A DNA stretch of 55,655 nucleotides from Salipiger bermudensis HTCC2601 (GTDB lineage Bacteria; Pseudomonadota; Alphaproteobacteria; Rhodobacterales; Rhodobacteraceae). The notes beneath the pieces are model-generated. The model did not search any database and was not told where the DNA came from. It worked only from the letters and a program-made list of their open reading frames with translations. Shown here piece by piece: positions 8,378 through 17,655 of this stretch (position 1 is the stretch's first letter; every line of letters starts with the position of its first letter). Position numbers and translations under genes: made by a program. The DNA is taken from NCBI RefSeq assembly GCF_000153725.1, contig NZ_DS022276.1:950804-1006458 (forward strand), read 5' to 3'.

Positions 8378-9481
8378 TCAGAGGCTGGCGTCGAGCGCCG
8401 CGAGGATCGCGTCGCCCATGCCCGAGGTCGAGACCGGGGTCACGCCCTCTTCGCCCAGCAGGTCGGCGGTGCGGACACCGTCGGCGAGCACTGTCTCGAT
8501 CGCCTTCTCAAGACGCTCGGCCTCGGCCCCCTGATCGAAGCTGTAGCGCAGCGCCATGGCGAAGGAGAGGATGCAGGCGATCGGGTTCGCCTTGCCCTGG
8601 CCTGCAATGTCCGGCGCCGAGCCGTGCACCGGCTCATAGAGCGCCTTGGGACGGCCGTTCTCCATCGGCGCACCGAGCGAAGCGGAGGGCAGCATGCCGA
8701 GCGAGCCGGTCAGCATCGCGGCGGCATCAGACAGCAGGTCACCGAAGAGGTTGTCGGTGACGATCACGTCGAACTGCTTGGGCCAGCGGCAGAGCTGCAT
8801 GGCGCCGGCATCGGCATACATGTGCGACAGCTCGACCTCGGGGTAATCCTTGCCGACCTCGGTCACCACCTCGCGCCAGAGGATGCCCGATTCCATCACG
8901 TTGGCCTTCTCCATCGAGCAGACCTTCTTGCCGCGGCGCATGGCCAGCTCGAAGGCCGAGCGCGCGACGCGGTCGATCTCGGATTCGGTGTAGCGCTGGG
9001 TGTTGATGCCGACCCGCTCGTTGCCTTCCTCGAAAATGCCGCGCGGCTCGCCGAAATAGACGCCCGAAGTCAGCTCGCGCACGATCATGATATCGAGACC
9101 GGCGACCACGTCCTTCTTGAGCGACGAGAAATCCGCCAGCGCGTCGAAGCACTGGGCCGGGCGTAGGTTGGAGTAAAGGTCCATTTCCTTGCGCAGGCGC
9201 AGCAGGCCGCGCTCGGGCTTCACCGAGAAGTCGAGCACATCGTATTTCGGGCCACCCACGGCGCCGAGCAGGACGGCGTCGACCTCCTGCGCCTTGGCCA
9301 TGGTGTCGTCATGCAGCGGCGTGCCGTGCGCGTCATAGGCCGCGCCGCCCACGAGGTCTTCGCTCACATCGAAGGCGAGGCCGCGCTTGTCGCCGTACCA
9401 GTCGATGATGCGGCGGACCTCGGCCATCACCTCGGGGCCGATGCCGTCGCCCGGCAGGATGAGAAGCGAAGGGTTGCTCAT
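8378..9481 (-). CDS. leuB: 3-isopropylmalate dehydrogenase
   Basis: A 367-residue enzyme of normal length that oxidatively decarboxylates 3-isopropylmalate with NAD+ in leucine synthesis. It starts [20 protein letters not shown], the standard first strand. The substrate-binding region includes [14 protein letters not shown] and REL near residue 145, and the Mg2+ and NAD sites include [17 protein letters not shown] and the [18 protein letters not shown] loop. ATG 9481-9479 is chosen over an upstream in-frame ATG because it sits at the conserved N-terminus. It is separated from leuCD by about 4 kb of unrelated genes, so the leu genes here are clustered but not one operon. Confidence 0.96.
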   Translation of the reverse strand: MSNPSLLILPGDGIGPEVMAEVRRIIDWYGDKRGLAFDVSEDLVGGAAYDAHGTPLHDDTMAKAQEVDAVLLGAVGGPKYDVLDFSVKPERGLLRLRKEMDLYSNLRPAQCFDALADFSSLKKDVVAGLDIMIVRELTSGVYFGEPRGIFEEGNERVGINTQRYTESEIDRVARSAFELAMRRGKKVCSMEKANVMESGILWREVVTEVGKDYPEVELSHMYADAGAMQLCRWPKQFDVIVTDNLFGDLLSDAAAMLTGSLGMLPSASLGAPMENGRPKALYEPVHGSAPDIAGQGKANPIACILSFAMALRYSFDQGAEAERLEKAIETVLADGVRTADLLGEEGVTPVSTSGMGDAILAALDASL

Positions 9482-9566
9482 GGGAATATCCTCTCCTCGG
9501 AATGTCCCGATCCGCGTAGCCGCTGGGGGCGGGATGGTCAAGAAAGGCGGGGGTCGGCGCCGCCTG

Positions 9567-10616
9567 TCAGGGCAGATCGAGCGCCACCCAGACCAGCCGG
9601 TGCCGCTGCCCCTCGACGGCCGGGCGCACCCCGGCATCACGGACCGTCAGGCCGGCGGCGGGCAGGATGTAGCTTACCCGCATCGGCCCGGTCTGATCCC
9701 ACGCCACCGTCGCCTCGCCCGGCAGCGGATCCTGCAGGCGCGGATCCTTCAGCAGGCCGCGCATCTCTTCTCGCAGGCCTTCGCCGCGCTCGGGGTCGAG
9801 ATTGGCGTTGCCGATCAGCACGGGCAGGTCCGGCGGCACGCCAAACGCGCCGTCGAGATAGCGCCGCCACAGCGCCGCCTCGTCGGCGTTGCGCCGGCCG
9901 TTGCGATCCTCCGGCCCATCAAAGACCGGTGGCGTGGCATTCCAGGCCAGCAGGCTCGGCCCCCCCTCGATCCCGATCACCCAATGTGCATCCGAGGACA
10001 GGCGCTGGACCTCGGGCGCAGGATCGCCCCCGCGCATCCGGCTGCGCGGCAGATCGCGCCAGAGCAGCGCCGTGAAGTCCGCCTCCAACTGCAACGGACG
10101 CGTCGACAGCAGCGCCATGCCCCCCTGCCCCGAGAACCATCCGTAGCCCTGCGCATCCCTAGGCCCGCCGAGACGACCGTCGCCATCGAGATCAAGCCCC
10201 GTGGGCACGCCGGTATTGGGCCTTTGCGCAAAGCGATGGGGATAGGACAGCCCCGCCGCCTCCAGCCGCGCGGCCAGTGCACCCAGCGCGACGAGATCGT
10301 GATCGAAGTCGATATCCGTGAGCAGCAGCACGTCGGGGGCCACGGCGGCAACCTCGGCCACCAGCCCGGCGCCCTCGCCGTCGCGCAGATCGCGGAGCAG
10401 GAGCCCCGGCCCTTCGCGGGACAGGTCGGCGTTCCAGATGGCCAGCCGCAGCGGCTCGGCCAGCAGCGGCAAGGTCAGCCACAGCGACAGGAGAAGGCTC
10501 AGGCCGCCTGCAAATCCGCCTGCGCATAGGCGCGGCGGCGCTTTTCCTCGATCAGTTCGGCAATGCGCATCAGCGCGACGCCGCGCATGATCAGGCTTGC
10601 CGGCAGGAAGGCCCAT
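9567..10616 (-). CDS. exported endonuclease/exonuclease/phosphatase-fold protein (start uncertain)
   Basis: An EEP-superfamily protein with landmarks [38 protein letters not shown] and a terminal [12 protein letters not shown]. The usual GDFN motif is replaced by GNAN, yet the final Asp/His pair is kept, so phosphodiesterase or phosphatase activity is possible but not certain. A hydrophobic stretch ([15 protein letters not shown]) just before the domain looks like a signal peptide, implying periplasmic action. The only upstream ATG (10616) makes a 118-nt overlap with the previous gene. A CTG at 10502 would give a 4-nt overlap (CTGA) and begin right at the signal peptide. I give the longest form but think the true start is nearer 10502. 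Confidence 0.65.
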   Translation of the reverse strand: MGLPAGKPDHARRRADAHCRTDRGKAPPRLCAGGFAGGLSLLLSLWLTLPLLAEPLRLAIWNADLSREGPGLLLRDLRDGEGAGLVAEVAAVAPDVLLLTDIDFDHDLVALGALAARLEAAGLSYPHRFAQRPNTGVPTGLDLDGDGRLGGPRDAQGYGWFSGQGGMALLSTRPLQLEADFTALLWRDLPRSRMRGGDPAPEVQRLSSDAHWVIGIEGGPSLLAWNATPPVFDGPEDRNGRRNADEAALWRRYLDGAFGVPPDLPVLIGNANLDPERGEGLREEMRGLLKDPRLQDPLPGEATVAWDQTGPMRVSYILPAAGLTVRDAGVRPAVEGQRHRLVWVALDLP

Positions 10617-11329
10617 GCGCTCGTGATCCAGATAAGGCTGTGGACGTTCGCCAAGGAGATCGGGGCAAACGCCTCTGATGCCAGTTTCATCAATGCCGGG
10701 ATCAGGAATGGCAGAAGAAACCCTAAGGCGATGTTAACGTGGGCATCACGTTTCAGGCGGCGCAGCACGTCTCCGCCTGCGGTCGGGTCGAAGAGCGGCA
10801 GGTTGACCCAGAAGTTGAACGCGCCCTTCCGGATCGGCCAGTTCAGCACCCGCACGATCAGCACGAAGGTCACCGTCGCCAGCATGGACACGAGATAGGC
10901 AATCCCCGCATGGATCCGGATCATGTCGACCTGCTCGAGCGTCATCTCCGCCGAGGCGCCGAGCACCATCAGCCGCACCGGCGAGTAAGGGAAATCGAGC
11001 ACGTTCCCGATGCCCCGGCCAAGCGCGCGCAGGCCCTCGCTGAGCGCCGACGGGGACACCTCGCCGCGGCAGATCAGGGTCAGGATCAGCACCGTCGCAA
11101 AGAGCGCCAGGAAACGCAGCCGGTTGAACGGCGGCGCATCGCGGAACTCGATGATCGAGGGGTAATCGCCGATATACTCGACGAAGGTCAGCAGCGCGCC
11201 CACCAGCGCCAGAAGCGCGATCATCTGGGTCGCATCCGCCGTGGTCTGCGGCAGGAGCAACGCTGGCATTGCCACCAGCGACGCAATCAGGACGGCGCGC
11301 GTCCCGGCTTTCACCATACGCTTGATCAA
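10499..11329 (-). CDS. multi-pass membrane protein, family not recognised
   Basis: A 276-residue protein with about six hydrophobic helices (residues about 10-30, 36-52, 72-88, 142-165, 205-222 and 236-255) and a basic C-terminal tail ([15 protein letters not shown]). I do not recognise the family. It is followed directly by the EEP-fold gene with which it overlaps, so the two probably form a two-gene operon and may act together in the envelope. Initiation at ATG 11329 is reasonable because the first helix follows within ten residues. Confidence 0.65.
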   Translation of the reverse strand: MIKRMVKAGTRAVLIASLVAMPALLLPQTTADATQMIALLALVGALLTFVEYIGDYPSIIEFRDAPPFNRLRFLALFATVLILTLICRGEVSPSALSEGLRALGRGIGNVLDFPYSPVRLMVLGASAEMTLEQVDMIRIHAGIAYLVSMLATVTFVLIVRVLNWPIRKGAFNFWVNLPLFDPTAGGDVLRRLKRDAHVNIALGFLLPFLIPALMKLASEAFAPISLANVHSLIWITSAWAFLPASLIMRGVALMRIAELIEEKRRRAYAQADLQAA

Positions 11330-11693
11330 TCGTCTTGCCCCTTATGTCCGGCCGGGCACGGTTCTTTGCCATGCACCTTGTTTTGCCAGACGCCGCCACG
11401 CGGACGGTATGCCTCAATATTGCCCAATTTTTGCCTACTTTCCCGAGCTGCGGCAAGGATCCATGCAGCAAAGGACTCGGATTCGGGCGGTTTCGTGTTC
11501 AGATCGGTGCGTTTTTGCATCAGACGCGCCTCGATTGTGGCGCCGACGCCAGCACCCACAAGATATGGACATGGGGCTCCGGAAACACGGAATAGGCGAA
11601 TTCGCCAAGTGTTTGACCTACCGCAAGGCCAGTGCCCGTGGAAAGGTCTTTACCGAGCCCGACAGTTGCGAGCGGAACAGGAGGAAGACCACC
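11330..11693. other. divergent promoter region with a 12-bp palindrome
   Basis: About 360 nt between the membrane-protein gene and the CoA-transferase genes, with no convincing coding frame. It contains the perfect palindrome GGCGAATTCGCC at 11595-11606, about 90 nt before the CoA-transferase ATG, a candidate operator. An AGGAGG ribosome site precedes the ATG at 11694. Confidence 0.45.
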
Positions 11694-12347
11694 ATGCACC
11701 AGGCAATCAGCATGCAGGAGGCCGTGGAGATGATCCCCGACGGCGCCCGCGTGATGCTCTCGGGCTTCATGGGCGTCGGCACGCCCGACGGAATCGTGCG
11801 CGCGCTGGCCGAATCCGGCAAGCGCGACCTGACGATGATCGTGAACGATGCCGCGCGCCCCCATACCGGGGTCGGCCCGCTGGTCAGCGCCGGCTGCGTG
11901 AAGAAGTTCATCGGCAGCCACATCGGCGTGAACCCGGTGGTGCAGGAGAAGATGCAGGCCGGAGAACTCGAGGTCGAACTGGTGCCGCAGGGCACCTTCG
12001 TCGAGCGCATCCGCGCCGCCGGCATGGGGCTTGGCGGCATCCTGACCCCGACAGGTCTCGGCACGCTGATTGCCGAGGGCAAGCAGACCGTCGAGGTCGA
12101 GGGCAAGACCTATCTGCTGGAGCCACCTCTGCGCGCCGATTTCGCACTGATCGCGGCGCGAAGCTGCGACTATGTCGGCAACCTCGCCTACATGCTGTCG
12201 GCGACGAACTTCAATCCGATCATGGCGCTGGCCGGCGATGTGGTGATCGCCGAGCCGGAAGAGATCGTGCCGATCGGCGTGATCCCCCCGGACGCGGTCA
12301 AGACCCCGGGCGTGCTGGTCGACCACGTGATCAAGAGGGCGATGTGA
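11694..12347 (+). CDS. 3-oxoacid CoA-transferase, subunit A
   Basis: A 217-residue alpha subunit of a class I CoA-transferase, which moves CoA from a donor acyl-CoA (succinyl- or acetyl-CoA) to a 3-oxoacid such as acetoacetate. It shows the conserved N-terminal stretch with MLSGFMGVGTPDGIVRAL and the typical PQGTFVERIRAAGMGLGG segment. The ATG at 11694 follows a strong AGGAGG. The TGA overlaps the ATG of subunit B (TGATG), so the subunits are made in step. It resembles AtoD more than ScoA or PcaI, but the substrate cannot be fixed from sequence. A role in acetoacetate or polyhydroxybutyrate turnover is inferred. Confidence 0.88.
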   Translation: MHQAISMQEAVEMIPDGARVMLSGFMGVGTPDGIVRALAESGKRDLTMIVNDAARPHTGVGPLVSAGCVKKFIGSHIGVNPVVQEKMQAGELEVELVPQGTFVERIRAAGMGLGGILTPTGLGTLIAEGKQTVEVEGKTYLLEPPLRADFALIAARSCDYVGNLAYMLSATNFNPIMALAGDVVIAEPEEIVPIGVIPPDAVKTPGVLVDHVIKRAM

Positions 12348-13027
12348 TGCGCGATTTCGAAACCATGGACCCGAAGGAAATCATCGCCCGCCGGGTGTCG
12401 CTCGAGATCCGGCCGAAATCGCTGGTCAATCTCGGCATCGGCATCCCGACGCTGGTCTCCGACCACCTCGACGAGAGCCTCGGCGTGTTCTTCCAGGCCG
12501 AGAACGGCGTGGTCGGCATGGGCCACCGCCCTCCCGAGGGCATGACCGACCGCCACCTGACCGATGCCGGCGGCACCTTCGTCTCCGCCGTGCCCGGCGC
12601 CTCGATCATCGACAGCGCCTTCTCCTTCGGGCTGATCCGCGGCGGCCATCTCGACCTGACGGTGCTGGGCGGGCTGCAGGTGGATGCCAAGGGCCATCTC
12701 GCCAACTGGATGATCCCGGGCAAGTTCGTTCCGGGCATGGGTGGCGCGATGGACCTCGTGACCGGCGCCAAGAAGGTCATCGTGGCGATGATCCACAGCG
12801 CCAAGGGCACCTCGAAGATCGTGCCGGAATGCACCCTGCCGGTCACCTCGCAGCGCTGCGTCGACCTGATCGTGACCGAGCTCGCCGTCATGCAGCCACG
12901 CGAAGACGGGCTGCACCTGCTCGAGACCGGCCCCGGCGTCACCGTCGAGCAGGTGGTCGCGGCGACTGACGCGGAGCTGGTGATCGGCGACGACGTGCCC
13001 GAAATGGACCTGTCGCGCACCGGCTGA
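12347..13027 (+). CDS. 3-oxoacid CoA-transferase, subunit B
   Basis: The 226-residue beta subunit. It has the NLGIGIPTLVSDHL glycine loop and the catalytic glutamate in FQAENGVVGMG near residue 60, which forms the glutamyl-CoA thioester intermediate in this family. Further landmarks are SFGLIRGGHLDLTVLGGLQV and NWMIPGKFVPGMGGAMDL. The ATG at 12347 overlaps the subunit A stop by one base. It is AtoA-like by overall pattern. No acetoacetyl-CoA thiolase gene is next to it, so the rest of the pathway is elsewhere. Confidence 0.88.
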   Translation: MRDFETMDPKEIIARRVSLEIRPKSLVNLGIGIPTLVSDHLDESLGVFFQAENGVVGMGHRPPEGMTDRHLTDAGGTFVSAVPGASIIDSAFSFGLIRGGHLDLTVLGGLQVDAKGHLANWMIPGKFVPGMGGAMDLVTGAKKVIVAMIHSAKGTSKIVPECTLPVTSQRCVDLIVTELAVMQPREDGLHLLETGPGVTVEQVVAATDAELVIGDDVPEMDLSRTG

Positions 13028-13038
13028 CCGCCGCGACA

Positions 13039-13155
13039 ATGGGGGCGCTGCCCCCGCCGCCTGCGGCGCCTCCCCCGGGATATTTCAGGCCAGACGACGC
13101 ATGGGGCGAAGCGCTCCTGTCTTCTTCTGGCCAAAAATATCCCCGCCGGAGGCAG
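13039..13155. repeat. intergenic inverted repeat of roseobacter type
   Basis: GC-rich self-complementary DNA (GGGGGCGCTGCCCCC, then a CCTGCGGCG unit) followed by two facing arms: CCCGGGATATTTC with GGCCAGA, and TTCTGGCCAAAAATATCCC. The arms are separated by about 40 nt. Similar CTGGCCAAAAATATCCC-containing palindromes recur between genes in many Rhodobacterales (from memory, not checked). It lies between the CoA-transferase and leuD ends. Confidence 0.55.
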
Positions 13156-13187
13156 GCCGGGCGGTGCCAGAGGCGCAAGTCTTCAGA

Positions 13188-13221
13188 AAAGAGAAAGGCG
13201 GGGACACGCGATCCCCGCCTT
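13188..13221 (-). terminator. intrinsic terminator after leuD
   Basis: A perfect 10-bp stem (AAGGCGGGGA at 13195-13204, TCCCCGCCTT at 13212-13221) is followed on the minus strand by a TCTCTTTTC tract. It is 22 nt downstream of the leuD stop. Confidence 0.75.
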
Positions 13222-13243
13222 CCTGATTGCAGTCGCGATCAGC

Positions 13244-13849
13244 TCAGACCCAGGGGCGGCTCTGTCCGGCCTGCGCCTCGAAGCTGTCGATCGCGCCGAC
13301 CTTCTCCATGGTCAGGCCGATATCGTCGAGCCCTTCCAGCAGGCAGTGCTTCTTGAAGCTGTCGATCTCGAAGCGGAATTCCTCACCGTCCGAGGTGGTC
13401 ACGACCTGGTTCTCCAGGTCGATGGTCATGCGGGCGTTGGCGCCCTTCTCAGCGTCCTTCATCAGCACGTCCACGGCCTCCTGCGGCAGCACGATGGGCA
13501 GCATGCCGTTCTTGAAGCAGTTGTTGTAGAAGATGTCGGCGAAGGAGGTGGAGATCACCGCCTTGATACCGAAATCGGCCAGCGCCCAGGGGGCGTGCTC
13601 GCGCGAGGAGCCGCAGCCGAAATTGTCGCCCGCGACGAGGATCTGGGTCTCGCGGTAGGCCGGCTTGTTGAGCACGAAATCGGGGTTTTCCGAGCCGTCA
13701 TCGAGGTAACGCATCTCGTCGAAGGCGTGCACGCCGAGGCCGGAGCGCTTGATCGTCTTCAGGAATTGCTTGGGGATGATCATGTCGGTGTCGATGTTGA
13801 CCAGCGGCATCGGCGCCGCGATCCCGGTGAGTTTTTCGAATTTTTCCAT
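13244..13849 (-). CDS. leuD: 3-isopropylmalate dehydratase, small subunit
   Basis: A 201-residue small (swivel-domain) subunit that pairs with LeuC to isomerise 2- to 3-isopropylmalate. The signature [17 protein letters not shown] lies at about residues 74-90, and [14 protein letters not shown] near the N-terminus closes over the active site. Its length is normal. It is downstream of leuC on the same strand, but a plus-strand gene (13926-14141) lies between them, so the leuCD transcript, if continuous, would run antisense through that gene. The other possibility is a separate leuD promoter in 13850-13925. Confidence 0.96.
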   Translation of the reverse strand: MEKFEKLTGIAAPMPLVNIDTDMIIPKQFLKTIKRSGLGVHAFDEMRYLDDGSENPDFVLNKPAYRETQILVAGDNFGCGSSREHAPWALADFGIKAVISTSFADIFYNNCFKNGMLPIVLPQEAVDVLMKDAEKGANARMTIDLENQVVTTSDGEEFRFEIDSFKKHCLLEGLDDIGLTMEKVGAIDSFEAQAGQSRPWV

Positions 13850-13925
13850 CTCGGGGTCCTTTCGGAGGGCGGAACCGGCGCCGCAGGGCCGGCGTTTGCC
13901 GCCAGGATATACCAGGAGTTCAGCG

Positions 13926-14141
13926 ATGTCTTACAGCGAAGGTAGCAAGGTCGAATGGGACTGGGGCAACGGCACCGGGACCGGCACGGTCGTCAAGAAG
14001 TACACGCGCAAGACCACCCTCAAGATCAAGGGCAGCGAGGTCACGCGCGACGCCTCCGATGACGAACCGGCCTACCGGATCGAGCAGGAGGACGGCGACG
14101 AGGTGCTGAAGTCGGAAACCGAGCTTCGCAAGGCCTCGTGA
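13926..14141 (+). CDS. DUF2945/HVA1 Tudor-like small protein
   Basis: A 71-residue charged protein matching the hypervirulence-associated Tudor-like (DUF2945) family: [20 protein letters not shown] begins the small beta barrel, followed by a Lys/Arg-rich strand and an acidic C-terminal half ending ETELRKAS. The role in bacteria is not established; nucleic-acid or protein binding is usually suggested. It has a good ribosome site (CAGGAG) and its own orientation, between leuC and leuD on the opposite strand. Confidence 0.82.
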   Translation: MSYSEGSKVEWDWGNGTGTGTVVKKYTRKTTLKIKGSEVTRDASDDEPAYRIEQEDGDEVLKSETELRKAS

Positions 14142-14157
14142 CCGCCTCCTGACCGGA

Positions 14158-14176
14158 GCCGGGGCCACGCCCCGGC
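14158..14176. terminator. hairpin between the Tudor-like gene and leuC ends
   Basis: A perfect 8-bp stem, GCCGGGGC with GCCCCGGC, and loop CAC. It sits just outside the leuC stop (14179) and 17 nt after the small gene's stop. With no T-run it is a weak or bidirectional terminator candidate. Confidence 0.4.
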
Positions 14177-14178
14177 CG

Positions 14179-15600
14179 TCAGGCCGTAACCGGTGCCTCC
14201 ATCAGGTCGCGCACATCGGTCAGGTGACCGGTGAGCGCCGCTGCCGCCGCCATCTGGGGCGACATCAGGTGGGTGCGTCCGCCCTTGCCCTGACGGCCCT
14301 CGAAGTTGCGGTTCGACGTCGCCGCGCAACGCTCGCCGGGGGCCAGCTGGTCGGGGTTCATCGCGAGGCACATCGAACAGCCCGCCATGCGCCACTCGAA
14401 GCCCGCGTCGATGAAGATCTGCGCCAGGCCCTCTTCCTCGGCCTGGGCACGGACGAGGCCCGAGCCCGGCACGACCATGGCGCGCATGCCGTCCTTGACC
14501 TTCTTGCCCTTCAGGATCGCCGCCGCAGCGCGCAGATCCTCGATGCGGCCGTTGGTGCAGGAGCCGATGAACACCGTGTCGATCTTGATGTCGGTGAGCT
14601 TCTGACCGGCCTCGAGCCCCATGTACTGCAGCGCGCGCTTGGCCGCCTCGACCTTGCCGCCAGTGAAGTCCTCGGGGGACGGCACGTTGGACGAGATGCC
14701 GAGCACGTCCTCGGGCGAGGTGCCCCAGGTCACGACCGGCTCGATGTCCTCGCCACGGATGGTGACGACCTTGTCCCAATGCGCGTCGTCATCGGAATAG
14801 AGCGTCTTCCACCACGACAGAGCGGCCTCGAACTGGGCGCCTTTCGGCGCGTGCGGGCGGCCCTTCACATATTCGAAGGTGGTTTCGTCGGGCGCGATCA
14901 GGCCGGCACGCGCGCCGCCCTCGATGGCCATGTTGCAGACCGTCATACGGCCTTCCATCGACAGCGAGCGGATCGCTTCACCGCAATACTCGATGACATA
15001 GCCGGTGCCGCCGCCGGTGCCGGTGTGGCCGATGATCGACAGGGTGATGTCCTTGGCGGTGACGCCCGGGCGCAGCTGGCCGGTGATCTCGACCTTCATG
15101 TTCTTCGACTTGGACTGGATCAGCGTCTGCGTGGCGAGCACGTGCTCGACCTCGGAGGTGCCGATGCCATGCGCCAGCGCGCCGAAGGCGCCGTGGGTGG
15201 CCGTGTGGCTGTCGCCGCAGACCACGGTCATGCCCGGCAGGGTCCAGCCCTGCTCGGGGCCGACGATGTGAACGATGCCCTGACGCACGTCGCTGACGGG
15301 GTAGTAGTTGACCCCGAAATCCTTGGCGTTCTTGTCGAGCGCCTCGACCTGGATGCGGCTTTCCTCGTTCTCGATGCCGTTCTCGCGGTCAACCGTGGTC
15401 GGCACGTTGTGGTCGGGAACGGCGATGGTGCGCTGCGGCGCGCGCACGGTGCGACCGGTCATCCGCAGGCCCTCGAAGGCCTGCGGCGAGGTCACCTCGT
15501 GCACGAGGTGGCGGTCGATATACAGAAGGCAGGTGCCGTCTTCGTCCTGCTGGACGACATGGGCGTCCCAGATCTTGTCGTAGAGTGTCTTGCCGGACAT
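14179..15600 (-). CDS. leuC: 3-isopropylmalate dehydratase, large subunit
   Basis: A 473-residue aconitase-family subunit holding the [4Fe-4S] cluster. Cluster cysteines are visible in [13 protein letters not shown] (about residue 350) and [18 protein letters not shown] (about 410). Substrate and fold landmarks include [21 protein letters not shown] near 130 and the start [16 protein letters not shown]. With LeuD it forms the second leucine-specific step, making LeuB's substrate. Length and start are standard. No leader peptide or T-box was recognised upstream. Confidence 0.96.
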   Translation of the reverse strand: MSGKTLYDKIWDAHVVQQDEDGTCLLYIDRHLVHEVTSPQAFEGLRMTGRTVRAPQRTIAVPDHNVPTTVDRENGIENEESRIQVEALDKNAKDFGVNYYPVSDVRQGIVHIVGPEQGWTLPGMTVVCGDSHTATHGAFGALAHGIGTSEVEHVLATQTLIQSKSKNMKVEITGQLRPGVTAKDITLSIIGHTGTGGGTGYVIEYCGEAIRSLSMEGRMTVCNMAIEGGARAGLIAPDETTFEYVKGRPHAPKGAQFEAALSWWKTLYSDDDAHWDKVVTIRGEDIEPVVTWGTSPEDVLGISSNVPSPEDFTGGKVEAAKRALQYMGLEAGQKLTDIKIDTVFIGSCTNGRIEDLRAAAAILKGKKVKDGMRAMVVPGSGLVRAQAEEEGLAQIFIDAGFEWRMAGCSMCLAMNPDQLAPGERCAATSNRNFEGRQGKGGRTHLMSPQMAAAAALTGHLTDVRDLMEAPVTA

Positions 15601-15937
15601 GGGTTCCTCTCCGGAATTGGGAATGGCTGGGCTGGGCGCGAGGCATCATTGTCCCGCGCCGGGGCGGGCGATGACAGGCTTATAGCCGCGCGAGCACCGT
15701 GAAGGTGGCGCCGTAGAACCGTTCACGCAGACGCGCGCGGTCGCCGAGGTCGAGAACCCGAGTCATGACAGGCGGGATACAAGGTCTCCCCGCCCCGATC
15801 AAGAGGGCGCCGCCGCAGCACGCAGGCACGCGCCCCGGAGCGCCACGCCACCCGGACCTGGCCTGGCGACACCCTTCCGGGCTGCAGCACCGCCCCGATG
15901 CTTGCCAAACCCTCGCCGAGGGCGCAGACGGGCGGGC
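15601..15937. other. gap between leuC and the EamA gene
   Basis: About 340 nt between divergent genes. It contains only a weak 28-codon minus-strand frame (15766 to 15680, MTRVLDLGDRARLRERFYG...), without a good ribosome site. Promoters for both neighbours must lie here, but none stands out by eye. Confidence 0.35.
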
Positions 15938-16897
15938 ATGGATGTGCGCCCGAACCCGCCGCTCGCCGCGGCCCTGACCCTGCTCGCCTCCGGCTTCGTC
16001 GCCGGCACCACCCTGCTGGCCAAGATGCTCGGCACCGACACGCTGGGACCGGCGCTGCACCCGCTGCAGGTCAGCCAGGGGCGCTTTGTCTTCGCCCTCA
16101 TGGTGTTCTCCACCGCGGCGCTGATCCTGCGGCCGCAGATGACCCGGCCGGCGCTGCCGGTACACACGCTTCGGGTGCTGTTCGGCTGGGGCGGCGTGAG
16201 CTTCATGTTCGCCGCCGCTGCCTTCATCCCGCTCTCGGACGCCACCGCGATCAGCTTTCTCAACCCGGTGGTGGGGATGCTGCTGGCGATCCCGTTCCTC
16301 GGGGAAAAGATCGGCCGGGTGCGGGTCTCGGCGGCGGTGATCGCGCTAGTGGGGGCGATGATCCTGCTGCGCCCGACACCGCAGGCGTTCCAGCCGGCGG
16401 CACTTCTGGCGCTGGGGGCGGCGCTCTGCCTCGGGGCGGAGCTGGTGGTGATCAAGCGGCTCTCGGGGCGCGAAGGCGCGTTCCAGATCCTGCTGATCAA
16501 CAATTTCATCGGCACCTGCATCGCCAGTGCCGCGGCCTTCGCGGTCTGGCAGATGCCGACCCCTGCACAGTGGGCGGCGCTCGCGGGCGTGGGCGTGCTG
16601 ATGGCCTCGGCGCAGACCTGCTTCATCCAGGCCATCCGACGCGCCGATGCCAGCTTCGTGTCGCCGTTCTGGTACGCCACGCTGGTCTTCGCGGCACTTT
16701 ACGACTTCCTGCTGTTCTCGGTGCGGCCCGATGCGATCTCGCTGCTCGGCGCGACCATCATCGTGGCCGGCGCCGGGCTGCTGGCCTGGCGCGAGGCGCG
16801 GCTCAGGCCGGTTGGTCCTAGGCCTTCAGCCGCCAGCCCGTCCGGAACAGCCCCCATGCCGCCAGCAACACCGCCGCCGTCGCGACCAGAGCGATGA
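15938..16897 (+). CDS. EamA/DMT-family transporter
   Basis: A 319-residue membrane protein with two EamA repeats and about ten helices, starting MDVRPNPPLAAALTLLASGF. Repeat landmarks are DATAISFLNPVVGMLLAIPF in the first half and RRADASFVSPFWYATLVFAA in the second. ATG 15938 is preferred over one 36 nt upstream because the extra residues are only basic filler. Substrate unknown. The last 25-30 residues (Pro/Ala/Ser-rich) are coded by DNA that also encodes, on the other strand, the end of the ABC permease: the genes converge and overlap by 80 nt. It is not similar enough to the transporter at 5571 to look like a recent duplicate. Confidence 0.83.
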   Translation: MDVRPNPPLAAALTLLASGFVAGTTLLAKMLGTDTLGPALHPLQVSQGRFVFALMVFSTAALILRPQMTRPALPVHTLRVLFGWGGVSFMFAAAAFIPLSDATAISFLNPVVGMLLAIPFLGEKIGRVRVSAAVIALVGAMILLRPTPQAFQPAALLALGAALCLGAELVVIKRLSGREGAFQILLINNFIGTCIASAAAFAVWQMPTPAQWAALAGVGVLMASAQTCFIQAIRRADASFVSPFWYATLVFAALYDFLLFSVRPDAISLLGATIIVAGAGLLAWREARLRPVGPRPSAASPSGTAPMPPATPPPSRPER

Positions 16898-17627
16898 CGA
16901 AACCGAAGCCCGGGGTGCTGTCGCTGACCCCGATCATACCGTAACGCGCGCCGTCGATCAGGTAGAAGACCGGGTTCACGTGGGTGATCTCGTAAAGCCC
17001 CGGCGGCAGCGCCTCGACCGAGTAGAAGGTGCCCGACAGGAACGCCAGCGGCGTGACGATGAAGTTGGTGATCGCCGCCATCTGGTCGAACTTGTTGGCC
17101 CAGAGCCCGGCCAGCATCCCCATTGCCGACAGGAAGGCCGCGCCGAGGATCACGAAGACCAGCAGGATCAGCGGGTGCTGCGGCACCAGCCCAGTTGTCA
17201 CGAAAAGCCCGGCCGAGATCGCCACGGCAACGATCAGCCCGCGCGCCACGCCGCCTGCGAGATACCCCAGCACCAGCTCGAACGGTGCCAGCGGCGGCAT
17301 CAGCGTGTCGACGATGTTGCCCTGCACCTTGGAGACCACGATCGAGGACGAGGTGTTGGCAAAGGCGTTCTGGATCACCGTCATCATCAGGATCCCCGGC
17401 GCGATGAAGTCGGTGAAGGGCACGCCCATCACGTCTCCGCGACGAGGACCGATGGCGATGGTGAAGATCATCAGGAACAGCCCGGCGGTGACCAGCGGCG
17501 CCAGCAGCGTCTGGGTCCAGACGTTGACGAAGCGCATCACCTCGCGGCTGCAGAGCGTGTAGAGCCCGAGCCAGTTCACCTGCCCGAAGCGGCGTTCGCC
17601 GGGATCTCTGTGCGGATAATCGGTCAT
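16818..17627 (-). CDS. ABC-2-type transporter permease
   Basis: A 269-residue inner-membrane protein with six helices and the ABC-2 pattern: cytoplasmic N-terminus, amphipathic entry helix (LYTLCSREVMRFVNVW), then the membrane core with FIAPGILMMTVIQNAF and SSSIVVSKVQGNIVDTL. The ending ITHVNPVFYLIDGARYGMIG is typical of the family. ABC-2 permeases export polysaccharides, lipids or drugs together with an ATPase. No ATPase gene is adjacent: upstream is the divergent gcrA and downstream a convergent EamA gene, so the partner must be encoded elsewhere. Confidence 0.87.
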   Translation of the reverse strand: MTDYPHRDPGERRFGQVNWLGLYTLCSREVMRFVNVWTQTLLAPLVTAGLFLMIFTIAIGPRRGDVMGVPFTDFIAPGILMMTVIQNAFANTSSSIVVSKVQGNIVDTLMPPLAPFELVLGYLAGGVARGLIVAVAISAGLFVTTGLVPQHPLILLVFVILGAAFLSAMGMLAGLWANKFDQMAAITNFIVTPLAFLSGTFYSVEALPPGLYEITHVNPVFYLIDGARYGMIGVSDSTPGFGFVIALVATAAVLLAAWGLFRTGWRLKA

Positions 17628-17655
17628 GCGTGGGCCTTTCCTCTGCGGGCTTGGC

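Noticed and set aside
10739-12346. A long plus-strand frame leading into CoA-transferase subunit B
   Set aside because: It is antisense to the membrane-protein gene and then a second frame of subunit A; subunit B starts at 12347.
13960-14141. The antisense frames opposite the Tudor-like gene
   Set aside because: The minus-strand frame 13920-14168 has no family signal, while the plus-strand frame matches DUF2945.
15680-15766. A 28-codon minus-strand frame before leuC
   Set aside because: No good ribosome site and too short to judge.
5571-16897. The two EamA transporters as a recent duplication
   Set aside because: They share the fold but little visible sequence, so they are ordinary distant paralogues.
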